From NCBI RefSeq assembly GCF_003363015.1, contig NZ_QRAP01000005.1, positions 266,820 to 330,819 of the forward strand: a stretch of 64,000 bases of DNA. The letters are read 5' to 3'. The stretch is from Enterobacillus tribolii (GTDB lineage Bacteria; Pseudomonadota; Gammaproteobacteria; Enterobacterales; Enterobacteriaceae). The notes beneath the pieces are model-generated. The model was not told the origin of the DNA. It searched no databases and saw nothing but the letters and a program-made list of their open reading frames with translations. Positions 7,607 through 15,817 of the stretch are shown in pieces (positions within the stretch are counted from its first letter, which is position 1; the number at the start of each line of letters is the position of its first letter). Both the position numbers and the translations under genes were made by a program.

Positions 7607-8161
7607 TTAATGCGCCTGATGTTTAAAACGCAGGTCTCCTAATCTAACCAGGCCACCAAATTTTTTACACAGAGAATACTGACTGCTGTATATGCTTTTA
7701 TTGCTGCACTTGAGTGAGCGGGCGATGTCAGCTATCGATTTTCCCTGATATAAATAGCGTAAAACATTTATTTCTCTTTCTGAAATTGTCTTACCTTTAG
7801 GGGAGGGAATTGTTTTAAACTGTATGATTTTACGTATTTCACGCGATATATTCTCCATCCCTTCCGTTATATCCAAAACACTAACAATACGCCACTCCTT
7901 ATTGACCCAATATCTGGCCATTGGCAACATTTCATTATCAGAAAGCAAAACAATACGCATATTGTAATTAGATAAAAAATTAATCCATTCATCATGAATG
8001 AAGTAGAGAAGATTCTCTATAGAGAAATCAACAAAAATGATTCCATGATAATGGTCTACATTAACACCATGGCTAAGCATGTTACTAAGTGCCAGTTTGA
8101 AAAAATAATTGTCTTCTGGCCAGATAATTATATTTTTTGGGGCGTGTATTTTGCCGGTCAT
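7607..8161 (-). CDS. LuxR-type HTH regulator with uncharacterised N-terminal domain
   Basis: 184 aa. The C-terminal LuxR/FixJ helix-turn-helix spans about residues 122-180 (TISEREINVLRYLYQGKSIADIARSLKCSNKSIYSSQYSLCKKF). The N-terminal about 110 residues (IIIWPEDNYFFKLALSNML, then IFVDFSIENLLYFIHDEWINFL) lack a receiver phosphorylation pocket. They are clearly paralogous to the protein at 10809-11312, though the rest of the neighbourhood is different. It resembles the RcsA/BglJ/EcpR type of pseudo-receiver LuxR proteins that often dimerise with RcsB, but I cannot name an orthologue. It is convergent with the EAL gene. AAAGGA lies before the ATG. AT-rich codon use suggests horizontal transfer. 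Confidence 0.75.
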   Translation of the reverse strand: MTGKIHAPKNIIIWPEDNYFFKLALSNMLSHGVNVDHYHGIIFVDFSIENLLYFIHDEWINFLSNYNMRIVLLSDNEMLPMARYWVNKEWRIVSVLDITEGMENISREIRKIIQFKTIPSPKGKTISEREINVLRYLYQGKSIADIARSLKCSNKSIYSSQYSLCKKFGGLVRLGDLRFKHQAH

Positions 8162-8712
8162 GCGTTAATATCCTTTACTCTGAACCCAGAATTACAGCGG
8201 ATACAGTTGAACATTAAAAAATACTTAAGCCTCATGCGAGTTCAACCCTGATAATTACAATTAGATTCAGGATTCAATTTAAGAAAATAAATATCCATGG
8301 GTACTCTGGTTTCCCCACTTGCTTATTTTTATCATCCTGATGGTCAGACAATATAACTCAATGATAAAAAATCGCGGCCTTCATATCGTGTTCAGATACT
8401 CACGGTACAGATCCGGTTGTGATTAACTTATGGGTTATGTTACATGATCAGTAATTTAAGGGATGGTCATTTTTTTTAGAAGATTTATCATCTCAAGCAG
8501 CAGGATCAACACATCAACCATTTGATTTTATTAATTTTTAAGATCATCTTTAAGATCATGAGAAATGCATTATCTGCTTGTCAGAAGGTAAAAAGGTTGT
8601 GGTTAGCGCCTATTTTTACTAAATATCAATCTGTGGTTGGCTCCGTGATGAGTGCCGGAATTAGATTTATGGAAAGGGTTACTACACTTAAGCATAAAAG
8701 AGGACACTCTTT
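8162..8712. other. AT-rich intergenic region between divergent regulator genes
   Basis: 551 bp with no convincing gene. It must carry the promoters of the minus-strand LuxR gene and of the ToxR-like gene. A short frame (from 8558, ending 8716) overlaps the ToxR-like start by ATGA, but it has no Shine-Dalgarno or family resemblance and is not called. Confidence 0.5.
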
Positions 8713-9543
8713 ATGAAACACCGATTTTTTATTGATAATAGATACTTATTCTTACCAGAGAAAAATACCGTCAAGGATACGATAACCGGGAAGGAAACCA
8801 CGCTTAACACTCCGGCAGCTCGTTGCCTGGAAACTTTGTTGCTGAATCGAAGATTGGTTACTCATGATGAGTTATACAAAAGTGGGTGGAGTGATGATGA
8901 AAAAGAGCCAGCACCTAATACTCTTTATCAAAATATTCTGTTGATCAGAAAAGCATTTAAAGAAGTCTCTGGTACTAATCAAGACTATATTATTACCGCA
9001 CCAAGAAAAGGTTTTATTTTTAATAAAAATTCGCAGGTTAATGTAATCAAGGATCAAAGCAACAAGTCAAATACATTAGCTGATATTACAATGGCAACGC
9101 CTGTAGCTAGCGATACTTCTGAAGTAAAGAGCAGCAGAGTGTTCTCACGATTTGGCTTTTTAAAATGGAGATATTTTATCCCAAACCTGCTTTTTATTTT
9201 GTCATTTCTGTTGCTGATGCTTTTTATTATGAATATGACGTCTAAAAATAAACACGCCATCCTGTCTGATAATTTCACTTATTATAAAGAACTGGAAGGC
9301 TGTAAATACTACGTAAATAATAACATGACAAATAATTTTATTGAGAAAAAAACTGAAATATCAGCCATTCAGGCATTATGGGGAAAAGTCACTGAGAACA
9401 ATATTTCATGCTCAGTATATCCTATTCGTTATGTCACTATATTCGAGCATGAAAATACCGTTCGTGCCTTGGCTTGTTCTCAGACAGGGGATAGCTCGGC
9501 AGAGCAGGTTTGTATTACGATATATAAGAGAGGCCATCTATGA
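8713..9543 (+). CDS. ToxR/CadC/MarT-like membrane-anchored winged-helix regulator
   Basis: 276 aa. Residues about 5-105 form an OmpR/PhoB-type winged helix: AARCLETLLLNRRLVTHDELYKSGW, then NTLYQNILLIRKAFKEV and the wing YIITAPRKGFIF. A linker follows, then one transmembrane segment (about 154-175) and a periplasmic domain of about 100 aa with several cysteines. This is the architecture of ToxR, CadC and Salmonella MarT: DNA binding from the inner membrane under control of a periplasmic sensor. Its stop overlaps the next gene (ATGA at 9540), a FidL-like protein, so the pair corresponds to marT-fidL. MarT activates an adhesin gene in Salmonella, and here a fimbrial operon lies downstream. AGAGGA Shine-Dalgarno 8 nt before the start. 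Confidence 0.82.
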   Translation: MKHRFFIDNRYLFLPEKNTVKDTITGKETTLNTPAARCLETLLLNRRLVTHDELYKSGWSDDEKEPAPNTLYQNILLIRKAFKEVSGTNQDYIITAPRKGFIFNKNSQVNVIKDQSNKSNTLADITMATPVASDTSEVKSSRVFSRFGFLKWRYFIPNLLFILSFLLLMLFIMNMTSKNKHAILSDNFTYYKELEGCKYYVNNNMTNNFIEKKTEISAIQALWGKVTENNISCSVYPIRYVTIFEHENTVRALACSQTGDSSAEQVCITIYKRGHL

Positions 9544-10022
9544 ATAACAAGCGCCTGATGATTTTCAGTATTGCTCTATTTATTATTACTTTTTGCTTAT
9601 ATGTATCCCAGTATTTTTATAAGGAATGGAAAGAGAGTGATTTTAGTTGTAGAGCGCCATTTAACATTTCTCCGAATGACCAATATTACATTGGCTCTAT
9701 TCAGTTGGTTAGTGCTAATGGTAAAGGTGCTGCAACGATGTTGGGGGTATATAGAGATAAGCTTGGAAATAAAAAACTGGTTAGAATATACAATGAACTG
9801 GCAATAAAAAAGAATGGGAATTTATATTTTTTCCAGTTTTTAAAATCATCTATTGAGCCTCAGGAGGTGCTTGATGATCCCGATTTTACTCAAATGTTGA
9901 TGCCTTACATTTTGAAGGGTGAGAAAAGACAAGCGATTTACCATATATATACACAACCAAGTGGTAACAAATTCATAGGTATTGGCAAAATCCCTATTGT
10001 GATCTGCCAACGCACTGATTAA
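9540..10022 (+). CDS. FidL-like membrane protein, partner of the ToxR-like regulator
   Basis: 160 aa with one N-terminal transmembrane anchor (about 6-24, LMIFSIALFIITFCLYVSQYF) and a periplasmic domain of about 130 aa with two cysteines (about residues 37 and 156). It overlaps the upstream regulator gene by 4 nt. The arrangement and general look match FidL next to MarT in Salmonella SPI-3. By analogy with ToxS it probably stabilises or modulates the periplasmic part of the regulator; this role is inference. No enzymatic motif is visible. Confidence 0.62.
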   Translation: MNNKRLMIFSIALFIITFCLYVSQYFYKEWKESDFSCRAPFNISPNDQYYIGSIQLVSANGKGAATMLGVYRDKLGNKKLVRIYNELAIKKNGNLYFFQFLKSSIEPQEVLDDPDFTQMLMPYILKGEKRQAIYHIYTQPSGNKFIGIGKIPIVICQRTD

Positions 10023-10808
10023 GTTGCAGGTGCCATTGTGTATAACTGGGTTACCGTAAAACTGTATCGCAGACGACGATCTGTATAGAGAGAATTTGGC
10101 TTTGCCTCCAGGGATGGTTCTCCCCTAACCCAGTGTGAGGGAAGTTATCGATTAACAGTCCATACTTCGTTGCTAAGGCGGGCAATGTGCGCAGCCTTCG
10201 CTGCTTTTCTATGCTGCGCAGATAACCCTCTTTAGCTGCTATCTAACGTCTTTAACAAAAACGACTTCACCAAGATCCGGACGTATGTCTTTGCCTTACT
10301 CTGACGAAGATCTAAGTGCGCGGCAGGGTTTGGGCCGGTGACTTCCCTGAACACAGTATCGGGCCTGCGTCTGTGTATGAGAAGCCTAAATCCTGAGGAC
10401 TTATCTTGTGACAGGTAATTTACCGAAATTCCATTTTTAGCATTAAGTGCTATTTTCCATTTCTGACAATGTCAATTTGATGGTAAAAATCTCAAATAAA
10501 TGGTAATTGCTCCTAGATTTTAATTCTTTAAAATCCTATTTTTATGGGACTAATAATTGAAAATAAACCAAACCATCCAAAGGGAAGAATTATTCCTAAA
10601 ATTAACTATCGGAATTTTCATCAGAATTATGCTGATTGAGGAATGAAAATTCTATTTACTTAAACGGGTATGAATCCTAAAATCCTGAGAGGAAACTGGA
10701 AGAATGCTTTCTTACTCATAATTGATTTGGCTGAAATGTATATCCTCTTCTGAATATATAACTCGCTTTATTTAACTTTTTACATATGTCCCCAAGGGTT
10801 TAAAGACT
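10023..10808. other. Gene-less stretch with a possible Rcs-type box
   Basis: 786 bp with no supportable gene. The left 400 bp (to about 10420) is noticeably less AT-rich than its surroundings and may be a decayed gene that I cannot identify. The right part is very AT-rich and should hold the promoter of the LuxR-type gene at 10809. An imperfect palindrome at 10583-10599 (GGAAGAATTATTCCTAA) resembles an RcsAB box. Confidence 0.4.
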
Positions 10809-11312
10809 ATGGAAAGTCATTTTGTTATATGGCCAAACCGAAATCTTTTTTTAAAATCAGGATTAACTGACCTCTTGAAAAGCAAATTCTGCAATCATAA
10901 ATTTGATGAGCAAATTTTTGTTGATTTTTCAATATATAATATAAAGCTATTCACAAATAACGAATGGATAATTTTCCTTGAAAAAACCGCAATGCATATC
11001 ATTTTAATATATGACAGATACATGGAAGCACTGGCTAATTATTGGATGAGTGTTTCTGGAAAAATTACGAAAAAAGTTTCAATTAGGGATAGCTACCGAT
11101 TTTTGAGCCTTAATTATGCCCGGGAATTTAATCACCCGGGCAGGAAAAAGTTAACAGAGGTAGAATTGCAGGTACTCGATCTCTACCTGGCTGGTAACTC
11201 CGTGAAAGAGATATCCCATCGACTATATACCAATAAGAAACGAGTCTACGGTTTACTGTACTCATTAGAAAAAAAATTATGTATTCGTATGAAGGCCATT
11301 CTTGTATGGTAA
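10809..11312 (+). CDS. LuxR-type HTH regulator, paralogue of the 7607-8161 protein
   Basis: 167 aa. The N-terminal domain shares a specific pattern with the protein encoded at 7607-8161: IWPxxNxFxKxxL, then IFVDFSIxN, EWIxFLxxxxMxIxL and AxYW. The LuxR HTH occupies about residues 113-165 (KKLTEVELQVLDLYLAGNSVKEISHRLYTNKKRVYGLLYSLEKKL). The C-terminus is short, ending just after the recognition helix. No receiver aspartate is visible. The start has only a weak AAGGG 11 nt upstream. It probably regulates adhesion genes as a DNA-binding partner protein. Exact targets unknown. Confidence 0.72.
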   Translation: MESHFVIWPNRNLFLKSGLTDLLKSKFCNHKFDEQIFVDFSIYNIKLFTNNEWIIFLEKTAMHIILIYDRYMEALANYWMSVSGKITKKVSIRDSYRFLSLNYAREFNHPGRKKLTEVELQVLDLYLAGNSVKEISHRLYTNKKRVYGLLYSLEKKLCIRMKAILVW

Positions 11313-11889
11313 GACAGGATCAGGTATATGGCTCTGTTTTTAAGGGAGACTTCTCAATATCACAAGATGTTTTATACTAATATGCGCCAAAATTTACATT
11401 TCTGAAACCATCGCGAACCTTCGTTTAGATCATACAATACACTATCCTGTATCCCAGATGTGAATTACTGCTGGTTATTTTGTATAAAAATTATTCTCAG
11501 TCACATTTTCATACACCTCTTTATAGGTATTAATCTCTCGATGCAGGTACGCTAAAACAGCATGTTTTCATTCCCTGATATAAGAATTTTCCTTGAAATA
11601 AAAAATCCAATGGAATTATCCCATCCAATGTATCGGATTTTTACCTTTCATTGGTTAATCATTTTATATGTTTGCATTTGATTGACTCATCACCCCAGAA
11701 TTTAACATAGAGACGGAATAAACCACTCTATTTCTTTTGTTTTTAAGTTGTTATCAGTATATTTGTAATTAGATAAATTTAAAAGATTGAAAATGTAATA
11801 CCACCAGATATTATCTTTCCTAGACGTAAAGCGAATCTATATGTTTTATATATACTATGTTGTAATTAAAAATGAAACTGAATAAATTT
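11313..11889. other. AT-rich gene-less stretch
   Basis: 577 bp without a supportable gene. At 11581-11594 TAAGAATTTTCCTT matches 12 of 14 positions of the RcsAB-box consensus as I recall it (TAAGAATATTCCTA). Otherwise nothing recognisable. Confidence 0.4.
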
Positions 11890-11890
11890 G

Positions 11891-12075
11891 CTGGGGATTA
11901 CCCGTTCTGCAACGGGGTGGGCAGGAAAATGGCTATACCGCAATGGGGTTGCCCCTCAACGGTGGCATAACCGCTACCCGAAAAGGCGCTGCGATGCACG
12001 GCGGCGCTGGCCGGGGTGATACACGCATAATGGTGGAGCTCTGCCTAGAACGAGTGGAATTATTGGTGTTCGTTA
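11891..12075 (+). pseudogene. Fragment of a second fimbrial usher gene (FimD/PapC type)
   Basis: The frame through 11891-12040 reads LQRGGQENGYTAMGLPLNGGITATRKGAAMHGGAGRGDTRIMV in successive short pieces. This corresponds to the end of the usher barrel. The intact usher in this window has GISVSGGMTATPGGAALHSGGVQGGTRLMV at the same place (about 19020-19110). No usher sequence is recognisable before or after, and the frame runs on into unrelated residues. It is a remnant of a lost chaperone/usher operon that once stood here. Base composition is locally GC-richer than the flanks, like the intact usher. Confidence 0.72.
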
Positions 12076-12542
12076 TCTATGGAGCGTGGCTTTATTTCTA
12101 TTTCCTGTTTAAGTGTTTTTATATCTTTAGCCACTCTTCAGAGTAGTATTTTTTAGCTGCCCATTGGTTCACTCTTCTTTGCCCCGGCATTCTCCATATA
12201 ACTCCATGATGAGCCGTTATTGTTTTTTGAAAAACAGAAACATTAATAGTTTTTATAGCCTTAGTGCCTCAATGTTCATCACAATCAAAGATCATCATGG
12301 CATCATGAATAATCCTATTTTTTGCATAGAAATAAAAATCGTGCTACAGGCTGTTAACTAAACTAAGCAATTTGTGTATATTAATAGAATAATGCCTAAG
12401 GATTCTTTACTACTCTGAGTAGGGGAGATAAAAGCATTTTGTTTGTCAGGAAAATTATCTTGTGTTGTTCAAACATACAGTGACTTTCATTTCCAACATT
12501 CATGTAAATTTGAAATGTTTTATTTAGTGCTCAGGGGGATAT
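12076..12542. other. AT-rich gene-less stretch upstream of the LuxR-PapI fusion gene
   Basis: 467 bp. A 65-codon open frame (12164-12361) has no Shine-Dalgarno or family resemblance and is not called. The last 150 bp should contain the promoter of the 12543 gene; no clear -35/-10 pair could be chosen. Confidence 0.4.
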
Positions 12543-13523
12543 ATGTTGCGCTATGATAAGTCTTTACACCCGAATGTATATATAGCAACAGAAAATAATT
12601 TTTTGTTCCAGGGAATGCTCTCATTGCTTCAGGAGTTGTTCATTGAGGTGAGTGCTAATAAGGTTCATTCAATATCTGAAATAAAAGAAGGTATCAATAA
12701 CATTGATTTAATTATTTATGAAAGCATGCCCGGCGAAAGGGTCTTTGATTGGTTCGATTGCTCAAAATTCAAACTGGATGAAGGGTTTAAAGCTAAGGTT
12801 TTAAAAATTAAAACGCTACTCATTTATCCCCGCAGGGAGGATTATGACAGGAATTTTCATTGCCCCGTTATTGATGCCGTAGTTTACCTGAATGATGCCC
12901 TGTCATCAATCCGGAGATCGTTATACTGGATGTACCTGGACGATAAAATAAGTGGCGCGAAACACGCGAAAATTAAAGATTGCGGAACTTGCCCTGGCAA
13001 ATATCTTTTGACCTCGCGGGACGAACAGATTCTGAATTATCTGCAGGCTGGTTTAAGCACGAAAGAAATCGCTGTTCTGACGGGTTGTGAGACTAAATCA
13101 ATCAGTAATTTTCGCCGGGGCATTATGAAACGATTTCATATCCAGCATAGCTCTGATTTTGTCCAATGGCTCAAGCTTATATATAAATCGCAGAGCGGAA
13201 CTGCGTATCCGCATGAAATTAAATGTGCGGAATATTCTAATGATACAATGGAAGATATTCCGGCATTTACCCAGGCCGTCGATAAATACGAGCAAAAACG
13301 TATTATTGAGATCATGCAATCTCTGACGCTAAAACACACAACAACGGATGCCACAGCAAATGATGTTTGGTTAACAACACGTGAAATTGCGAATGCAATG
13401 GACATCAGTATTTACAGTATGAGGTACATGCTTAATCAACTGGCCAATACGGGGAAAGTTCAACGTATCCGTTCCGGGAGAGGTCGTAACAACACATTGT
13501 GCTGGCAACTGAACTTACTTTAA
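12543..13523 (+). CDS. Regulator fusing a LuxR-type HTH to a PapI/FaeA-like winged helix
   Basis: 326 aa with three parts. Residues 1-140 are a degenerate receiver-like domain (NVYIATENNFLFQGMLSLLQ, no phosphorylatable pocket evident). Residues about 155-212 are a LuxR/FixJ HTH (LTSRDEQILNYLQAGLSTKEIAVLTGCETKSISNFRRGIMKRF). Residues about 250-326 are a second DNA-binding domain (TTREIANAMDISIYSMRYMLNQLANTGKVQRIRSGRGRNNTLCWQL) that looks like PapI/FaeA, the small winged-helix proteins that set pap/fae fimbrial phase variation with Lrp and Dam. I know of no named protein with both. GGGGG lies 5 nt before the ATG. Its position 2.3 kb before a fimbrial operon makes it a likely fimbrial switch regulator (inference). 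Confidence 0.78.
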   Translation: MLRYDKSLHPNVYIATENNFLFQGMLSLLQELFIEVSANKVHSISEIKEGINNIDLIIYESMPGERVFDWFDCSKFKLDEGFKAKVLKIKTLLIYPRREDYDRNFHCPVIDAVVYLNDALSSIRRSLYWMYLDDKISGAKHAKIKDCGTCPGKYLLTSRDEQILNYLQAGLSTKEIAVLTGCETKSISNFRRGIMKRFHIQHSSDFVQWLKLIYKSQSGTAYPHEIKCAEYSNDTMEDIPAFTQAVDKYEQKRIIEIMQSLTLKHTTTDATANDVWLTTREIANAMDISIYSMRYMLNQLANTGKVQRIRSGRGRNNTLCWQLNLL

Positions 13524-13679
13524 CCAATCAGAAGGTGCGCAATGAGCAGAAAAAAAGAACCAGATATATACTGCATCCTGGAATCACTCATTGGTTAAGA
13601 GTACAACCGTTCTCTCATTGCAGTTATAAAAACTCAGTAGAAGAACCCAATCTTATATATAATTACAATCCGTTATCTA

Positions 13680-14339
13680 TCAGCCATGTTCATCTTTAAA
13701 TTTTGCAAACATTTCTACTTCGGAAGTGACGCCAAATTTTTGCATTATTTTCCGCTTATGTGAGCTGATTGTTTTTACGCTTCGGCTCAGCTGGTGTGCA
13801 ATTTGAGTAACGCTGTATCCACTTCGCAACATCACGTATACTTTGCTTTCTGACTTGGTCAGCAATTGTCGGCTGTTCTCCTGAGGCCGTAAAAACAGTT
13901 CATTAAATGAAGTACTAAAAACCCTCTCCCCCTTCAATGTCTTCCCCAGGATGTTTGATAACTCGAAGAACGTTGTTTTTGTCGTCGCGACAGATGCTTG
14001 CGTATTCTGAACAAGAGTGGCGATAGCATTCTGTTTCTTGCTGTTGGTGAAAACCAATAATGGTTTATTTTTCCTTGTAAACTGCAGCCCAATCAGCCAA
14101 TGAGCGCCAGCATTTTCTTTCGTTCCGTTGTCACAAAGGTCGCTTACCACAAGATCTGCTGTTATAGTTTCGGGGCATTCACTAAGCGCAGCCAGAGAGT
14201 CAAGACTTATGATGTTCGCATTTGGGAAAATTTCCATTAAACAATACTGTAGTCCATACCGAATCTGTATATTTGATTGCATCATAACAATTTGTATATC
14301 GGACTTATAGCATTTGGGTTTTTCTGTTCTCATTGGCAT
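13680..14339 (-). CDS. LuxR/FixJ-type regulator with degenerate receiver domain
   Basis: 219 aa. A receiver-like fold about 15-135 (IQIVMMQSNIQIRYGLQYCLMEIF, then ADLVVSDLCDNG, where D of VVSD could be the phospho-site) is followed by a LuxR HTH about 155-215 (LLTKSESKVYVMLRSGYSVTQIAHQLSRSVKTISSHKRKIMQKFGV). The HTH resembles RcsB/FimZ-type recognition helices (VKTISSHKRKIMQKF). The receiver lacks the usual acidic pair and conserved lysine in clear form, so it is probably not a classic phospho-response regulator. GGGA precedes the start. It lies head-to-tail with the next LuxR gene, probably as one minus-strand unit. Confidence 0.76.
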   Translation of the reverse strand: MPMRTEKPKCYKSDIQIVMMQSNIQIRYGLQYCLMEIFPNANIISLDSLAALSECPETITADLVVSDLCDNGTKENAGAHWLIGLQFTRKNKPLLVFTNSKKQNAIATLVQNTQASVATTKTTFFELSNILGKTLKGERVFSTSFNELFLRPQENSRQLLTKSESKVYVMLRSGYSVTQIAHQLSRSVKTISSHKRKIMQKFGVTSEVEMFAKFKDEHG

Positions 14340-14354
14340 TCTGTATTCCCTATA

Positions 14355-15002
14355 TTACGCTGTCTTAGCCCGCATCAGTCGCCCTCCCAAAGTTTGTAAC
14401 TCACTAGAATATTTCATATTGAGTTTATAAACTAAGGTCTGCTTTTGTGCGCTAATTGTTCTGACATTCCGCCCCGTCATCTGTGCAATTTTAGTGACGC
14501 TTTTTCCTTCCAATAAAGCCTGGGCGACGTAACGTTCCTGGCGACTCAAGCGTATTGGTGCATCCTCTGCATCTCCGGCTTGTATCAGGTTGAACATTTC
14601 AACCCATCCGGGACTGCCGGCATCAGGCGTCAATACGACACTTACACCGAATCCTTGCAGCAGTCTGGCTAAGTAGGGAATATTTCGCTGCAGACAGACA
14701 ACTACTTTCATTTGAGGATAGTTAGATGAGACTGAAGCCAATTTTTGTAAAAGGGTAAACAGGCCGGGTTCGGAGTCAGCCGATGTCAACAGGAGTATAT
14801 CCACAGCGTGCATGGATAACACATTTTCCAGATCGTTAGGGTGATGCAAACGCATCGTCACTGTCTCCGGAACAGCGGTATCACGCAACATTTCTTGAAT
14901 ACCAAACCAGAGAATATCTGTGGACTCATACACGAGTATACGTAGTGCAGAGGGCGAGCCGAAAGCCAGGGAAGACATGTTAGCAGTTTGATTTATAGAC
15001 AT
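14355..15002 (-). CDS. LuxR/FixJ-type regulator, first gene of a two-gene regulator unit
   Basis: 215 aa. Receiver-like N-terminal domain about 15-135 (LRILVYESTDILWFGIQEML, then VDILLLTSADSEP, with no obvious phospho-aspartate). LuxR HTH about 145-205 (LSRQERYVAQALLEGKSVTKIAQMTGRNVRTISAQKQTLVYKLNM). The start at 15002 is preferred over the ATG at 15011, because AAGGAG abuts the latter and is 9 nt from the former. It is 15 bp upstream of the 13680-14339 gene on the same strand and divergent from the fimbrial operon across 0.8 kb. It is a likely regulator of that operon (inference). Confidence 0.76.
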   Translation of the reverse strand: MSINQTANMSSLAFGSPSALRILVYESTDILWFGIQEMLRDTAVPETVTMRLHHPNDLENVLSMHAVDILLLTSADSEPGLFTLLQKLASVSSNYPQMKVVVCLQRNIPYLARLLQGFGVSVVLTPDAGSPGWVEMFNLIQAGDAEDAPIRLSRQERYVAQALLEGKSVTKIAQMTGRNVRTISAQKQTLVYKLNMKYSSELQTLGGRLMRAKTA

Positions 15003-15817
15003 AATTTTCATCTCCTTATGATGTATCTCATATCCGATACGATATACAGGCTCCTTTCTGTAAATGACTGTTTTATGGTCGCATTGTCTGACCTATGCAA
15101 GCAATTACTTCATATCTCTACTCTATTATAGTTAATAATAAAAATCCCATGCTTACGGCGCCAAATAATAAAAATCAGGAATGGCATAAGGATAATTCTT
15201 ACTCTTAACCCGGAGTCAATACGCTTAACTTTTCCCATCGGAAAATTTCAATGAAAACCAGATTCGATAACGGATAAAACTACTGCTTTTACTAACCCTG
15301 GGTTATCCCCCCCATTTACATACGCATGTGAACGTCTGTGTTTTTTAGGAATACTAAAAATGAATATTCTTAATTTTGGTAAATATCTTATGATGGCTTA
15401 TTTTTAAGATTAATCATGAAACGTATTCTTAAGTGTCCCGTTATGTCGCTATGCCAATATCTTTAAGATTTTTAGGCCATTGCCGGGTTTTATTTTTAAT
15501 GGCTGGATTTTAAATGTATTTCCTGAGCCACCGGTGCTCTGAAAAAAAGTAACTGTATGCAAGTTAATGTCGCCCTGACAACCTGATAAGGTTCTTTGTT
15601 CTAAATCTTGGCCATTTTAAGAACTTCTTACTCGTAATTGCTGGTTGTTGAGCGAATTGTATTTTTCTCGTGAGGTTTAATGGTTACTATGTATTTGCTC
15701 TCGGGAATTACACTAAATTGCTCCTTTCTTTTTTATGAAAATATAAATGATGATGTATACCGTGAGTTGTGGTTCGAGATAGTTATCCAGTAACTTTTTA
15801 ATATAATGGAATGTATT
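15003..15817. promoter_or_regulatory. Long AT-rich leader/promoter region of the fimbrial operon with Rcs-like boxes
   Basis: 815 bp between the divergent LuxR gene and the first pilin gene, with no gene. 15359-15372 (AATGAATATTCTTA) matches 12 of 14 positions of the RcsAB consensus as recalled. 15187-15201 (TAAGGATAATTCTTA) is a near match with one extra base, and similar TTCTTA halves occur near 15425. I see no invertible-element repeats and no clustered GATC pairs of the pap type. Regulation by the neighbouring LuxR proteins, perhaps with RcsB, is inference. Confidence 0.4.

Noticed and set aside
8558..8716. Small open frame overlapping the ToxR-like start by ATGA
   Set aside because: No Shine-Dalgarno and no likeness to anything; the downstream gene has its own AGAGGA site, so coupling is not needed.
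15003..15817. Invertible promoter (fim-switch type) before the pilin gene
   Set aside because: No inverted repeat pair of suitable length was found by eye and no fimB/fimE-like recombinase gene is present in the window.
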